DNA from: Phaeodactylum tricornutum CCAP 1055/1
Taxonomy: Eukaryota; Bacillariophyta; Bacillariophyceae; Surirellales; Neidiaceae
Assembly (NCBI RefSeq): GCF_000150955.2
Contig: NC_011677.1
Location: forward strand, 597,555-661,554
Direction of reading: 5' to 3'
Length of the DNA stretch: 64,000 nucleotides
This document shows positions 52,201-62,650 of this stretch, piece by piece. Position 1 is the first letter of the stretch, and the number at the start of each line of letters is the position of its first letter. A program made the position numbers and the translations under genes. The notes below the pieces were generated by a model. It saw only the letters and a list, made by a program, of their open reading frames with translations, was not told where the DNA came from and ran no database searches.

Positions 52201-52993
52201 CGGATGGTTCCGGAATGCTAGTTCCCACGGGTTTCCGGGGTGGCATACCGGCGGGAATATCCGTCTTGGCCGCAACGCCTACCTTGGCGGCACGGGTACG
52301 TTTCTTTTTGGGTTTACTCGCCGCGGCGGCCCCAAAGGTGACCCCGGTCCCGGTCGGTCCCGGAATGCCGGGTATCGTGAGGGAAGGGGTCGTCACCAAA
52401 TCGGGCATCGCCGAATTGCTGGCTACGGACAAGCCTGTTTCCGACAATGCGGGGGAATCGCGGGAAATAGTGGAAATCGTCACGTCCGTGTTCGATAGGC
52501 GATGCGTGTTGCTGTTCGTAGTCGAGGAGGCGAGAAAGCCGAACCCCGAAGGGACGGCACTGTTGTCGTTGGTCGCGTCGGCAGCTTCATGAATGGTGGA
52601 CGGGACATTGGAGACCGCCTGCGGCTGTTGCAAAAAGGATAAGCCCGACGTTGCTTGTACTACTTCCGCTTCACTGTCGTCGTTCGCTGCTGACATCTCC
52701 GTTGGGGGAGCCGCAGCGGTTGCGAGGAAGGAAAAGGCACTAGTGTTTGGTGAGGCCGCCGCTGCGGTGGGCGAAGTTTCCGTACTGGCGTTGAGAAAGG
52801 AAAACCCGCTGTCCCGGGGAGCAGTTTCGGTCGCTGTTGCCGGGGACGTAGCAGCAGCATTCAAGAAGGAAAAGGCACTGCTGGTGCTGGGCGTCGGCGT
52901 AGAGGTTTTCTCTTGCGCGTTCCCATTGGGCGCCGTCGCGGTGTTGCTCGGAGCATTGCCGCTGCTGCCTTTCAGCTCTAATCCTCCAAACAT
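49202..52993 (-). CDS. Large FSFL-repeat / coiled-coil protein with UVR-like motifs
   Basis: 1263 residues in one exon from the ATG at 52991-52993 (MFGGLELKG); 43 further upstream codons have no start quality. The N-terminal 160 residues carry five copies of a short motif in a Ala/Thr/Ser-rich linker: SAFSFLN, SGFSFLN, SAFSFLA, SGLSFLQ and SGFGFLA. Residues 200-500 are low complexity with basic patches (KPKKKRTRAAK near 225). About residues 530-1000 are continuous coiled coil. UVR-like motifs sit at about 560 (AEDFELAAKMDSEI), 880 (RRDFKVASQASKD) and 1095 (NEDFEKAADCDEI). The last 170 residues are very acidic. It looks like a scaffold or tether. I do not recognise the family; no catalytic domain is visible. 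Confidence 0.8.
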   Translation of the reverse strand: MFGGLELKGSSGNAPSNTATAPNGNAQEKTSTPTPSTSSAFSFLNAAATSPATATETAPRDSGFSFLNASTETSPTAAAASPNTSAFSFLATAAAPPTEMSAANDDSEAEVVQATSGLSFLQQPQAVSNVPSTIHEAADATNDNSAVPSGFGFLASSTTNSNTHRLSNTDVTISTISRDSPALSETGLSVASNSAMPDLVTTPSLTIPGIPGPTGTGVTFGAAAASKPKKKRTRAAKVGVAAKTDIPAGMPPRKPVGTSIPEPSGTTTPEYTMSARDEASQATQRAEDFLHQKLQQQQEYSHYTSESVTTLGTSMLQTDPYPSVAVTNKEDDIVTAAKAAAEEAQHLAAGKINHRTLGDRLGGLFRKTSSNSNVPHATITNSNHSGHGTIRGNSMETITAVSGSTVTPLDRLQNEQESVQRAISERQLRMMKEHSSESGLVPASIQTPVGTSFAPPKPTSTFYPPPLEVQKPVSRYVSSPPAVTTSGSQTRKSKSSMDVFKEMMLDFHNRVVKNMEEVMRLRSHRSGLLQERFVTVAKERYATQQKAQAELQLQAAAEAEDFELAAKMDSEIQAHERERMEYTSILGNIAAALKELDAQKVVLVEKVTHCFPEIQAKLKVFREEEETKETADTTEALKRFSGTSKSLSAEHERLQQDLKHLERDAQLVADERKELETAISEQAGEYERLRDEAKTKLTQVEEEIEELRKKLSAKMAVASQLRTEAAGHDEAVLRVRVKFSRQLTRVQKKEATIQDNREEWDLEKRSYEASKERHDTEVTAHSEALLARDKLIEALNTEVEMADTFESIVAKEIGFEASAQEESEMDDELAQMQAEVVKCEAAVNEAKQVFKIIVNELQSLQEEKSELEARIPQLEEMKKNAAGRRDFKVASQASKDAKEATARLREVEEELANGAQEKVKLAEAAVDNLNKGLHDKQQIAHAREKESGLRAMRRLADNIKRLVATKESVCKDSDDHSIQVVGVFVLDGQIKALHMEGVTYGEKYGGWDELMEEIGFNVVTEDSFKPKRPSNIESSQAGRFQDKESKNVNESVSVVNESEPTQEQESKDEQLIRFRHLTEKIKEAEESIESAVANEDFEKAADCDEIMQTLLVELQTFDLTDEEMDRALSETVGQTTLMNDQTPEKAANKETLGETESREEISDEAGRCIEEQVDGETAADAAITSGNDVGDTSVPEESPDETAEAEPAHSSETAGTESVGVDDEPNGEQDEISENEDASVGSNGDSSPAIPTDAQGSDVEDGL

Positions 52994-53708
52994 GTATTTC
53001 GTATAACAACAAAGTAACAAGTACGCAAAGTTGTCGAGTTTTGCCCGAGTTCGACCGAATGGATCGATACTAACTGTACATATACTCTGGATCCGCCCGG
53101 GAAAAAAAGCCAACGCTACCAAGAGCCCAGCGAGAATGGAGCATGTCTCGTCTCTCGCCGAAACGGGGTTTCCCGCAAGTCATCCCGCCTATTGGATGCG
53201 CCGGGATTTCTAACTGCCTTGGCACCCTCCTGGGGTGGGGTTAGGCGAAGACGGACCGCGTGCCGCTTCTTGTTATATATTACGTCTGATACGTATCTGA
53301 TATAGTGTTGTTTATTTGCATAAGTCAGTCCTACGACAACTAATTTGACTTACCGTTCCGAAGTGCAGACGACAATTTTGGAACAGTTTCAAGTCTGGTT
53401 TCGAAACGAATGAGGGCAGGGAATTTGGATATTGGGCCGGAAGAAACCCCCGAAGAACAACGAATCGTGATGACCATGACGACACTCACAACAATGGATC
53501 CGATCCGATCACATTTCTAACGTAATCAGTGGCTGTCACTCGAATAGGTCTACACTACGCAGCTTACAGGTATTGTTACGGAAGAAATCGGAAAACTATG
53601 CCTACTACAGGGTACGTGCAATGACAGCCCGAACTTCGGTTCAATTCGTGCTGTCGGGGGATTCGTACGCGCAGTCCTAACACCTCGACACGAACATCTC
53701 TTTACCCA
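52994..53708. promoter_or_regulatory. Divergent upstream region of two genes
   Basis: About 715 bases between divergent starts. Includes a GC-rich tract near 53,220-53,260 and an AT-rich part at 53,270-53,350. No gene or repeat is supported. The promoter role is inferred from layout. Confidence 0.35.
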
Positions 53709-55640
53709 ATGCCCTTCTCCAGTCAAATGATCGGTTATACTGCCATGTTGGGGGTGGCGTTCCTGGCGGGTCGTCTCGATATTAACGTCAAGAACCACAT
53801 GGCAACGGTGAGTCGGTTGGTGCAGCAATCACTCCGTCTCGAGGCCGTCTCCAAGATGGAGCGTTCCGAAACAATACACGTGGCCTGGCAGCTCCAACAC
53901 GTCCACGACGAAGCCACCGAGTTGACTCAAAAAGCCCAACAAGATTCGTACCGGGCCAAGGTCGAAGAAGACGTGTACGCTGCCCGCAGTCGACAGCGGG
54001 GTGACTATTACGAGTTTCTCGCGGAACACGATCGAGTCGCCGCCGACAACTTGTACACCCAGCGGAACAACACGGAACTCCGGCACGCACAGATACTGGC
54101 CAACATTTCGCAAGAGCTGCGGCAGCGCGAACACGTCTTGCAGGAATTGCGAGAGATTAATCCCGGGGCGTGCGGATGGGCCGTGATCAAGTCCATCTGT
54201 GACGTGGTAGGCCACACGGCCCGACTCCAGCACCAAGCCGAAGATGAGTTAGTCCAGATCCACAAGGACTGGCAGCGCGCTAGGGACATGGAGCGGAACG
54301 AGTACTTGGAAGAACTAGTGGCGGAGCTGCTACAGGGTCACGCGAACAAGTACAACGAAACTGCCAACGATTTGTTCCAGGTGGCGGACTTATGGGATCA
54401 ACGAGCGGAACAAGCCCGCCAACAGGCCACCGCTGAAAACGTTACGGCTGTGGCACTGCAGCACGAAGAGGCTATGTTGCAACACGAGCTCGATCAAGAA
54501 ATTGCTTGGACGCACAATAATTCGTCCGCATCCGAAACGACCATGGAGAAAGCCGGCGCTCAACGGCGCGCCGCTGCCTGGGACGCGTTGGGGGCTATGA
54601 TTCTATCATTGGCGGCTTTGGTGTTCTTTACCCGACACGCGGTGCCCCGCACTGTCGCTCTCTTCCAGACGACTCGAGCGTGGATCATGGACCAGAAAGG
54701 ACTCCACTACGACAACACACATGACACTCCGGAAGCGTTTTGGAGGACCTTGAGTTTTGTTGTGCAGCACACATTGATTTTTTTGCTTTGTCTCGGGTTG
54801 GTGACCCGCGGGGCCGACAATTGGATGTCCTCCCTGTCCAGTTACGGTCGTCGAGAGCGCGCTGTCTTAATCCTTTGCTTTTCTTTGGATGCAGCGGCTG
54901 TGCAGACCGTTTTTCTCCACGTCTTGCCCTACATGCTGATGTTTCCGTTTGCCGCTCAAAATTGGCGTCGACTGGCTATCTTCTATGCGAAAAGACTTGT
55001 GCTGCTGACTTTCTTATTTGTGATAGAATTTCTGCTGGTGTGGATGGTTGTAGGAGACACCGCGGCATCTTCCGTAATGAATGCGGTTTCGTCGATATGG
55101 TTTCGATTGCTGGTGGCCGTGTCCCTGTTATGGCATGCCATCTCGTTTCAACCTCCCTTTTTATCCGACGAAGCGTCCACCGTGCTACTTGATCAAGACG
55201 CGAACAATGAAGACGAGAGCCTTTCTGAGGTATCACCTTTACGAGATAACAGCAGTTTTGGATCGACAACAACGGAACGAGCAATGCTGCAGATGCAGTT
55301 CGGCCCAAACGCCCACTATTCGCATCCTAGCGACTCGGCTGGTAGCCGAACTCTCTCTTCGCGCACGCCAATTTTGGACGACTCGTTTCTGGAAGAATTT
55401 ACTCGACTGCTGGTCCCGTTGGAGTTATTGATTGTTACTTGCATGGTTAATATTGCTCGTGACTCCTTTACCAAGATATGGCAAGTTCCGGTTCTGCTAG
55501 AATTCTGCCTTTTGGGGAGCTTGGCTATGGTTGCGGGAGCCTTCTGGTACCGAGCCACAACGGCGAATACCGTGTCGGGGTCGGATGTGGAGCGGGTATC
55601 CTCCAACAAGTTTCACAATTTGGAAATTGTTGCCGTCTAA
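53709..55640 (+). CDS. Multipass membrane protein with N-terminal coiled coil, unknown function
   Basis: 643 residues, single exon. A short hydrophobic start (MIGYTAMLGVAFLAG) is followed by about 270 residues of charged helix (QHVHDEATELTQKAQQD, DDEA-like and EHDRVAADNL segments) that should form coiled coil. Then comes a bundle of about seven hydrophobic helices: 295-312, 350-370, 385-415, 420-450, 460-480, then an acidic loop (515-560), and 575-600 and 605-625. A short RWRRLA-type basic loop lies between. No transporter or receptor motif is recognised. The long soluble domain before the bundle and the single N-terminal hydrophobic stretch suggest a signal anchor and a lumenal or external coiled-coil region, but topology is an inference. 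Confidence 0.65.
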   Translation: MPFSSQMIGYTAMLGVAFLAGRLDINVKNHMATVSRLVQQSLRLEAVSKMERSETIHVAWQLQHVHDEATELTQKAQQDSYRAKVEEDVYAARSRQRGDYYEFLAEHDRVAADNLYTQRNNTELRHAQILANISQELRQREHVLQELREINPGACGWAVIKSICDVVGHTARLQHQAEDELVQIHKDWQRARDMERNEYLEELVAELLQGHANKYNETANDLFQVADLWDQRAEQARQQATAENVTAVALQHEEAMLQHELDQEIAWTHNNSSASETTMEKAGAQRRAAAWDALGAMILSLAALVFFTRHAVPRTVALFQTTRAWIMDQKGLHYDNTHDTPEAFWRTLSFVVQHTLIFLLCLGLVTRGADNWMSSLSSYGRRERAVLILCFSLDAAAVQTVFLHVLPYMLMFPFAAQNWRRLAIFYAKRLVLLTFLFVIEFLLVWMVVGDTAASSVMNAVSSIWFRLLVAVSLLWHAISFQPPFLSDEASTVLLDQDANNEDESLSEVSPLRDNSSFGSTTTERAMLQMQFGPNAHYSHPSDSAGSRTLSSRTPILDDSFLEEFTRLLVPLELLIVTCMVNIARDSFTKIWQVPVLLEFCLLGSLAMVAGAFWYRATTANTVSGSDVERVSSNKFHNLEIVAV

Positions 55641-55853
55641 AAAATCCGCAATTGTTTCTTTACATATGCTTACACTAAATGTACACTGTATTTGACCTTC
55701 ACACCACTTTATACTGTCTACCTTTAGCCGACCTAGACCCTTTGAAAGCCAGATACGGATGGAATTTCTTCGACCGGTCTGGCCTTCTCCTCTGGAAACA
55801 GAGCTCCTTTGCATTCCCGCACAAAACGATGACGATGGTCCTGGCTAGATACC

Positions 55854-57607
55854 ATGAGATTCCTGTTTCCTTCATCCTCCTTCCGACCCCAAGCTGTTCT
55901 CGCAAATGCATCCGTACAATCAGTAAATAGATCACGACAACAAACGCAGCGAGGGTTTCATTTTTTGCGTCGTCGATATTCCCCTACTTTTGCGTTTCCC
56001 AGTGCCAGAAGAAATCTATCGATTTCACACCGGAAACGGAGAACTTTGAGCAGTATGACAACTACCAATACCCAGCACGAAGAGGACGTAGCGAAAGATT
56101 TGCCCTCCCGTGTGGAATCTGATTCCATGGGTGAGTTGCCCATTCCCGCTGGTACCTTATGGGGCGCTCAGACCCAACGATCTCTTGAAAACTTTCCCAT
56201 TGGGGGGATCGAATCGCGCATGCCTTTGGCAGTGGTGCACGGCATGGCGATTGTCAAGAAATCCTGCGCTCTGTACCACTCCGACCTTGGTGTCATGGAA
56301 GATCATATAGCCCGTGCGATTGCGCAGGCGGCGGACGAAGTGCTGGCCGGGAAATTGGATCGACACTTTCCTCTGGTCACCTTTCAGACTGGAAGGTGCG
56401 TTTGTAATAGTTGTCTTGGGGTGTAGGAGTGGCAATCTTTTGTAACTCATTTTTTTACACATTTTCTATACTAACTCGCTTCCATAGTGGCACTCAAACC
56501 AACATGAACGTGAATGAAGTGTTGTCGAATCGCGCCATTCAAATACTTGGTGGAACTGTGGGTAGTAAAGACCCCGTCCACCCGAACGACCACGTCAATC
56601 GCGGTCAATCTTCCAACGATTCCTTCCCGACCGCCATGCACATTTGCGCTGCCAAGACCTTGCACGAGCGAACTCTACCAGGATTGCGGATTCTACAAAC
56701 GGCCCTCGTTCAAAAGGTGGAAGAATTTGGTGCCGTGGTCAAGATTGGACGCACGCACTGCCAGGACGCGACACCTTTGACTCTCGGACAAGAATTCGGT
56801 GGCTACTTGCAGCAAGTCGAGTACGGAATTTCTCGGGTAGAGGCGTCTTTGCCGAGTTTGTACCGTTTAGCCTTGGGCGGCACCGCGGTCGGTACCGGTC
56901 TCAATACGGTGGAAGGCTTCGCGGAAGAAATTGCGGCCAAGATTGCGGACGAGACCGGTCTCCCGTTCACGTCGGCAGCGAACAAGTTCGAGGCCCTCGC
57001 GGCGCACGATAGTATCGTGGAAGTTTCCGGTATGCTGAATACAATGGCATGTAGTTTGAACAAAATTGCAAACGACGTGCGGCTGTTAGGTAGCGGTCCA
57101 CGATGTGGACTGGGCGAAATTTCGCTGCCGGCCAACGAGCCTGGCTCGAGTATTATGCCGGGCAAGGTAAACCCCACGCAGTGCGAATCTTTGACTATGG
57201 TATGCGCTCAAGTCATGGGAAACCACGTGGCCATTTCGGTCGGCGGAGCACAGGGACATTTTGAACTCAACGTCTTCAAGCCCGTTATGATTGCGAACTT
57301 GTTGCATTCAGCCGTCTTGATTGGTGACGCCGCCGCTTCGTTCGCAACACGGTGCGTGGAGGGCATCGTGGTCAATCAAGACCGGGTAACTCAGCTGCTG
57401 CACGGTAGTCTTATGCTGGTGACAGCGTTGAACCTGCATATTGGATACGACAAGGCGAGTGAGATTGCCAAGAATGCACACAAGAACGGCACCACATTGA
57501 AGGAATCGGCTATTTCGAGCGGCTACTTGACGGCCGCTCAGTTTGATGAATGGATTGTTCCCGAAAGCATGATTGGTCCGAGCCCGGCGAATGTAACTAC
57601 AGAATAG
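55854..57607 (+). CDS. Fumarate hydratase, class II (FumC type)
   Basis: Exons 55854-56395 and 56488-57607 with a 92-bp intron give 553 residues. The splice creates [15 protein letters not shown], the conserved class II fumarase motif. Later motifs: [39 protein letters not shown], and the signature [16 protein letters not shown], with the Ser-Ser-N and Lys-Asn of the active site. It hydrates fumarate to L-malate in the citric acid cycle. The first about 65 residues are Arg/Ser-rich with few acids ([20 protein letters not shown]), a mitochondrial presequence. An ATG at 56055 just before the conserved part could give a cytosolic form. No other gene lies close enough to suggest co-transcription. 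Confidence 0.96.
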
Positions 57608-58133
57608 ATGACTGCAGATACTGTTTGGTGTAGCATCTATTTCGTTGGCATTGTTTCTTGTTCCCATCAAACAGTAACGGACCGGATGCAATATTGACAG
57701 TGAAATTGACCGTGACAATTAGGCTTCGTGTAGCACGCGTGGTCCTTCCGTCGTCAGATTTGTACTTTCATCGGTAGGAAGGCGAACGAGCCTTCCAGGA
57801 TTGAATTTGGAGGAGTTTGGACTTCTCGGGGCAGAAGGCTCGTGTCAGGCGCTTCACACACATCCCAAAAGGTCTAACAACATCTCGTACAATCCTCACA
57901 CATCAATCAGCACACGAACTATACGTACCTAAAAGGACTGGGCTCAATCCCGTATCGCCACAACGAGAAGTCACAGTGGCAGGCATCTGCACCAAGCCGA
58001 AGCCTTCCCACCCGCCGACACAACAAGATTAACAGTAAAAGAACAATTTGTAAGCGTAAACGAGAGACCTCACGACTTTCGACTTACTGTTAGAAAACCT
58101 GTCTTTTTGAAAGACGTGAAGTTACTTCTCGCC
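57608..58133. other. Intergenic region between fumarase and ornithine aminotransferase
   Basis: About 525 bases on the same strand. No gene, RNA gene or repeat seen; it should hold the aminotransferase promoter. Confidence 0.4.
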
Positions 58134-59563
58134 ATGATTCGCTCGCTCGCTGTAACGAACAATCCTCTTGCGCTGATTGCTCGACGCTCGTTAGCGACGG
58201 TCGTTGCTGCTTCGAAACACGTCCATGAGGGGCCTTCTGCAGCCGCCAAGCACTGCATTGATCTCGAAGAACAGTACGGTGCGCACAATTATCATCCTCT
58301 ACCAGTAGTTCTCACCAAGGCTAAGAATACGCGAGTGTACGATGTGGATGGCCGCGAATATTACGACTTTTTAAGCGCCTACTCGGCCGTGAATCAGGGC
58401 CACTGTCACCCCAAGCTCATCCAAGCTTTGACGGAACAAGCGAACAAACTTACACTTACGTCCCGTGCCTTTCACAACGACTCACTCGGCGAATACAGCA
58501 AGTTTGTAACCGAATATTTCGGTTACGATCGTGTCTTGCCCATGAATACGGGCGTGGAAGGCGGCGAAACCGCCATCAAGCTCGCCCGACGCTGGGGCTA
58601 CGCGGTCAAGGGCATTCCTCCCAACCAAGCGCGGGTGCTTTTTGCCAACCACAACTTCTGGGGACGTACGCTCGCCGCTGTCTCGTCCTCCAGCGATCCC
58701 ACGGCCTTTCGGGGATTCGGCCCTTACATGCCGGGGTTTTCGCACGTGCCCTTCAACGATCTCGGGTCACTCGAAATGGAATTTGAAAAAGATGTGAGTC
58801 CATGCGAATGAAAACAAATTGCTTTGGACCGATGTCTAACGTATCGGAACACTCACTTCTTGCTGTTTCTCCGTAGGCTGAAAATATTGCGGCCTTTATG
58901 GTCGAGCCCATTCAGGGCGAAGCCGGTGTCGTAGTGCCGGATGATGGTTACATGAAAAAGGCTAAGGAACTTTGTGAAAAGTACAACGTCTTGCTAATTG
59001 CCGATGAAGTACAAACTGGTCTGGGTCGTACCGGCTACGAACTTGCCGTGCACCATGATCAGTGTAAACCTGACATGGTTGTGCTGGGGAAAGCCTTGTC
59101 CGGTGGCGTACTCCCGGTATCGGCCGTTCTCGCCACGGACGAAGTTATGTTGCAGCTGAAACCGGGCGAGCACGGATCAACCTACGGCGGCAACCCTCTG
59201 GCTTGCAAAGTAGCTACGGCGGCCTTGGAAATCCTGCGGGACGAAAAGTTGTCGGAAAATGCGCAAGCCCGGGGTGAACAGCTGCGCAATGGATTGCAAA
59301 AGCTCGTGGACGACAACTCATCCGTTGTCAAAGTACGCGGGCGAGGCTTGCTGAATGCTATTGTAATTGATCAACCCAAGATGGGCTACGGTGCGGCCGG
59401 CAAAGCTATGGAATTGTGTACCATCATGATGGAAAACGGTCTGTTGGCCAAACCGACTCACGGAAATATTATTCGATTTGCTCCACCCTTGACTATCACC
59501 GAACAAGAAACAGACGAATGCTTGGATATTATCGCAAGCAGTGTCAAGGAATTAGATTCGTAA
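58134..59563 (+). CDS. Ornithine aminotransferase, mitochondrial type
   Basis: Exons 58134-58793 and 58877-59563, with an 83-bp intron (gtgagt...tag), give 448 residues. The join reads [21 protein letters not shown]. The first 30 residues are basic and hydroxyl-rich ([10 protein letters not shown]...ARRSLATVV), a mitochondrial presequence. PLP motifs: [46 protein letters not shown] and VLGKALSGG, with Lys as the Schiff-base residue. [22 protein letters not shown] and the GSTYGGNPL end fit ornithine aminotransferase rather than acetylornithine or GABA enzymes. It converts ornithine and 2-oxoglutarate to glutamate semialdehyde and glutamate, linking arginine breakdown, proline synthesis and the diatom urea cycle. 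Confidence 0.93.
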
Positions 59564-59834
59564 ACACCGCTAAGGTAGGGGTATACATTTGATGGATGGA
59601 AATTTCTACAGCAGTGTCATAGTATCTACCATGACTGACAGTGAGAAAGTTACTATAGTTCGTTCTTGTATGAGAGATAAAGCATCCTTTACATTTTTAA
59701 TCTCTTCTTTAAACGATAGCCATCACAAGAAACACAACGTTGAACTTTTTAACAACCAAAGAACGGCTGGTCGATTGGCGTTTGGCTGACAGTTGATGGT
59801 TATGGCTCTTAGCAACAAGCGGCAAAAATTCGTG

Positions 59835-60944
59835 CTATGAATTGCCCGTATTTCGTCGTCTCCGTTTTGTATTGCTGTCCATCAGAAAGGACGGCTGGCC
59901 GTTTGCTTCCCCCTTTTTGCCTTCATCTTTCCGTCTCTTGCCAATAGTGGTCCTAGAACTCAACCTTGCTAGTTGTATTTCTTCGCCATTCTTGGTGTCG
60001 TCAGCTTCAACCGCCCCTACCGCCACAGCGGCCACCACTGCAGCTTCTTGCTCCGCTACAGGAATTTTTGTACTCTCCTCTTCATCTCCTAGCTTTTTCG
60101 GTTCCGCTGGTTTCAGCGCCAATGCTACCGTTGCGGTACTCGTTTGCCGGGCTGATTTATGCACGCGAAATCCGAAAACTCGTGGAACATAGGTTGAATC
60201 CAAAACGAGCGGGTCCGGTACTAAATTTGAAAACGTCATGAGAAACAAATGTGGGAAAGTTGTGCCAAAGGCTGCTCCATCCACTCCCGATGATATCCCG
60301 GCACGGGACCTTACGGGCGGTGAAAAATATACCTGGTTGCATTTGGGGCAAAAAATCTTGACCGTATCGGCGCCCATTTCGTCCTTCATACCAACCGGTA
60401 GCACCGGTTGTCCGGCGCATTGAATCAAAGGACACGCTCCGAAGTCTTTCGCAGCGTACTGACGACGCCGAACCAGTAGAGCAAGAGAGCCGTGAGCAAT
60501 GAGATTTCCTGAAGCACAAAATATCAATCGGATAGAGATTTCCTTGACAATTGCCTACCTTGCTGTACATAGCATCCAACCCGTGAGCCGTTATAATATA
60601 GCGCGCATGAATCAAGCCATACAGCGTACATGCCGATTGGGTCAAATGGCTGTCATCGGAATCGTCAGGGCCGATCCGATCCAAAATCAAGTCCAAGCAG
60701 TCCGAAAAGTTACCAACACATGCTCGAAGGCCATACAGGTTAAATCCATCTTCAATGTATGAGCGTTCTACTTCGCAAAACATTTCGTGCCCCTTCAAGC
60801 CACAAAACCTGGTACGTAAAGGAAGAAACATTTGTATTAGTGGCAAAATATCCGCTTGTTTTCGAGACGTAGCAAAATCTATAGGTACCATTGGATCCAT
60901 GGCTCATCATGCCCGGAAGCTGATGAATCCTCATTGTGTGCCAT
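59835..60944 (-). CDS. Casein kinase 2 regulatory (beta) subunit
   Basis: Three exons, 60889-60944, 60559-60808 and 59835-60458, encode 309 residues. The tiny first exon (18 codons plus two bases) ends ...DEPWIQ|W, and splicing gives PWIQWFCGLKGHEMFCEV, the exact CK2 beta start. Reading on from another ATG at 60900 would give a false N-terminus. Exon 3 starts at a TAC so that MYSK|YAAKDFGACPLIQC is rebuilt. Other motifs: YIEDGFNLYGL, ARYIITAHGLDAMYSK, and the zinc-finger cysteines CPLIQC...FCPKCNQVYF, used for dimerisation. CK2 beta joins two catalytic alpha subunits and steers substrate choice. A C-terminal extension of about 85 residues, acidic then very basic (KRRRRN), is not in animal CK2 beta and could be a nuclear signal. 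Confidence 0.92.
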
Positions 60945-61645
60945 CTTCCCGTTCCTTTTCCAAAAGCAGATTTCGTTCGTTTACTGGATGACGAATTTGT
61001 AGGAACGCAATTGGTAGCTTTAAAGGCAAGAGTGGAAGGTAGTCCGAACGGTTTTTTGTCTCGAATTGTGCAAGGCGCTGGGAGAAGGTCGCATGCATGC
61101 GGGTGATAAAGAGTACGTGAGGAGATTACACTTCGATAGTACTGTTTGAAGTTTTGGTGACCTGTGCTTTCATTTTTTCACACGCACTACTGCTGCATGT
61201 CCGAGGCTTTGATTTGTGGCGTTTGGCTGCCTGCGTGGGGGAAATTATCTGGTTGGACAACTGGCTGGTTGTGGCTGCAAGAGGTCAAAAACACGTTCTC
61301 CGAATCGAAGATCGGTCGACCAATAGACATCGTAGTCTGGCCTCTCTTACGTATGACTGTGAATATCCGTTCGGAACTAGGGAAGAAGCCAACATACGGG
61401 ACTCGATTTTTTCGTTCATTTTTGGATCTATCTGTCAACTCTGTGCTGCCACACCATGTATGCTAAGATGAAACACCAGATTCGCAGGTAAACGCTTTTT
61501 GATTGCGCTGATGAAAAAATAGGTTCTATCAGGGACGGAATGCTGGAGCCTTGACGGGTGATCAGATCCACAGGACTTCAAAACGATACAGTCGACGTAT
61601 CTCTCTCTTTATTGGCTTGGGTAACTTCCCACTTGGTGACGAACG
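60945..61645. promoter_or_regulatory. Divergent upstream region of CK2 beta and LST8
   Basis: About 700 bases between divergent starts. Frames of about 100 codons at 61154-61471 lie on both strands without family resemblance. Promoter role inferred from layout. Confidence 0.35.
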
Positions 61646-62650
61646 ATGAGTGTCGTTTTCGCAACAGCCGGTTATGATCACATTATTCGATTCTGGGAAG
61701 CACCTTCTGGTATTTGTTCGCGAATCATAAAGTATCCGGACTCGCAGGTCAATCGATTGGAGATCACACCCGACAAGCAATTTATTGCTGCTGCTGGGAA
61801 TCCAGTTATTCGCTTGTACGAAATTCTTGAGCCCTCTGCGATGGGCGGTGACGAAAGGGACCAGCAAGCTGTTTTAACTCTGGAAGGCCACGGGTCGAAT
61901 GTTACATCCATTGGGTTTCACAAAGATGGGCGTTATTTATACTCTGGTTCCGAAGACGGAACGATCAAAGTGTGGGACTTGCGTAGTCCTAGCTATAGTC
62001 GCAGCTTTGATGTTGGAGCCGGCGTCAATTCCGTAACTCTAAGGACGGATCGAGACCAGTTCGTATCTGGCGACCAGAATGGATATGTGAAGATTTGGGA
62101 TCTGGGGGGGAATGGTTGCATCAATAGTCTCAAGCCGTCATCGACCAATGCAAAAACAGACGGGCCGGCATCTCGAAGGCGATCGGCCGAAGGAACAGTT
62201 CCTATCCAAGCAGTTGACATTTCGGAGGATTCTCGGACGCTCGTGGCAGTCTCGAATCACGGCAGTGTTTTTGTATGGGACCCAACTTCAAGCGTTGGAA
62301 GTGAAGATGACAACAGCACGATGCGACCCGTTAAAAAGTTTCGAGCTCATCCTCCTGGCACTTACTGCTTGCACGGGAAAATAGCACCCGATTGTCGTCA
62401 TTTGGTGACCACATCCAGTGATGGCACGGCGAAGCTGTGGGATACAGCCACTTGGGAATTAACACACACTCTGCAAAACCAAAAATGGGTATGGGATGCA
62501 GCCTTTTGCGCAGACTCTTCGTATTTAGTGACAGCAAGTAGCGACCACGTCGCCAGACTGTGGAATTTGCAAAAGGGATCGGTCGTCCGGCAATATCACG
62601 GCCACCAATCATCCGTTACATGCGTCGCTCTCAACGACAGTAGTGTATGA
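61646..62650 (+). CDS. LST8: LST8 (GbetaL), WD40 subunit of TOR complexes
   Basis: 334 residues, single exon, with seven WD40 repeats: it opens [19 protein letters not shown] and [24 protein letters not shown] in parts, as LST8 does, then [47 protein letters not shown], a middle repeat [33 protein letters not shown], and the end [17 protein letters not shown] (each read in parts). A Ser/Arg-rich insert of about 15 residues (ASRRRSAEG) lies in the fourth repeat. LST8 binds the TOR kinase domain in TORC1 and TORC2 and stabilises it, linking nutrients to growth. Confidence 0.95.
   Translation: MSVVFATAGYDHIIRFWEAPSGICSRIIKYPDSQVNRLEITPDKQFIAAAGNPVIRLYEILEPSAMGGDERDQQAVLTLEGHGSNVTSIGFHKDGRYLYSGSEDGTIKVWDLRSPSYSRSFDVGAGVNSVTLRTDRDQFVSGDQNGYVKIWDLGGNGCINSLKPSSTNAKTDGPASRRRSAEGTVPIQAVDISEDSRTLVAVSNHGSVFVWDPTSSVGSEDDNSTMRPVKKFRAHPPGTYCLHGKIAPDCRHLVTTSSDGTAKLWDTATWELTHTLQNQKWVWDAAFCADSSYLVTASSDHVARLWNLQKGSVVRQYHGHQSSVTCVALNDSSV

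Noticed and set aside
61154-61471. Frames of about 100 codons on both strands upstream of LST8
   Set aside because: Overlap each other on both strands and show no family character.
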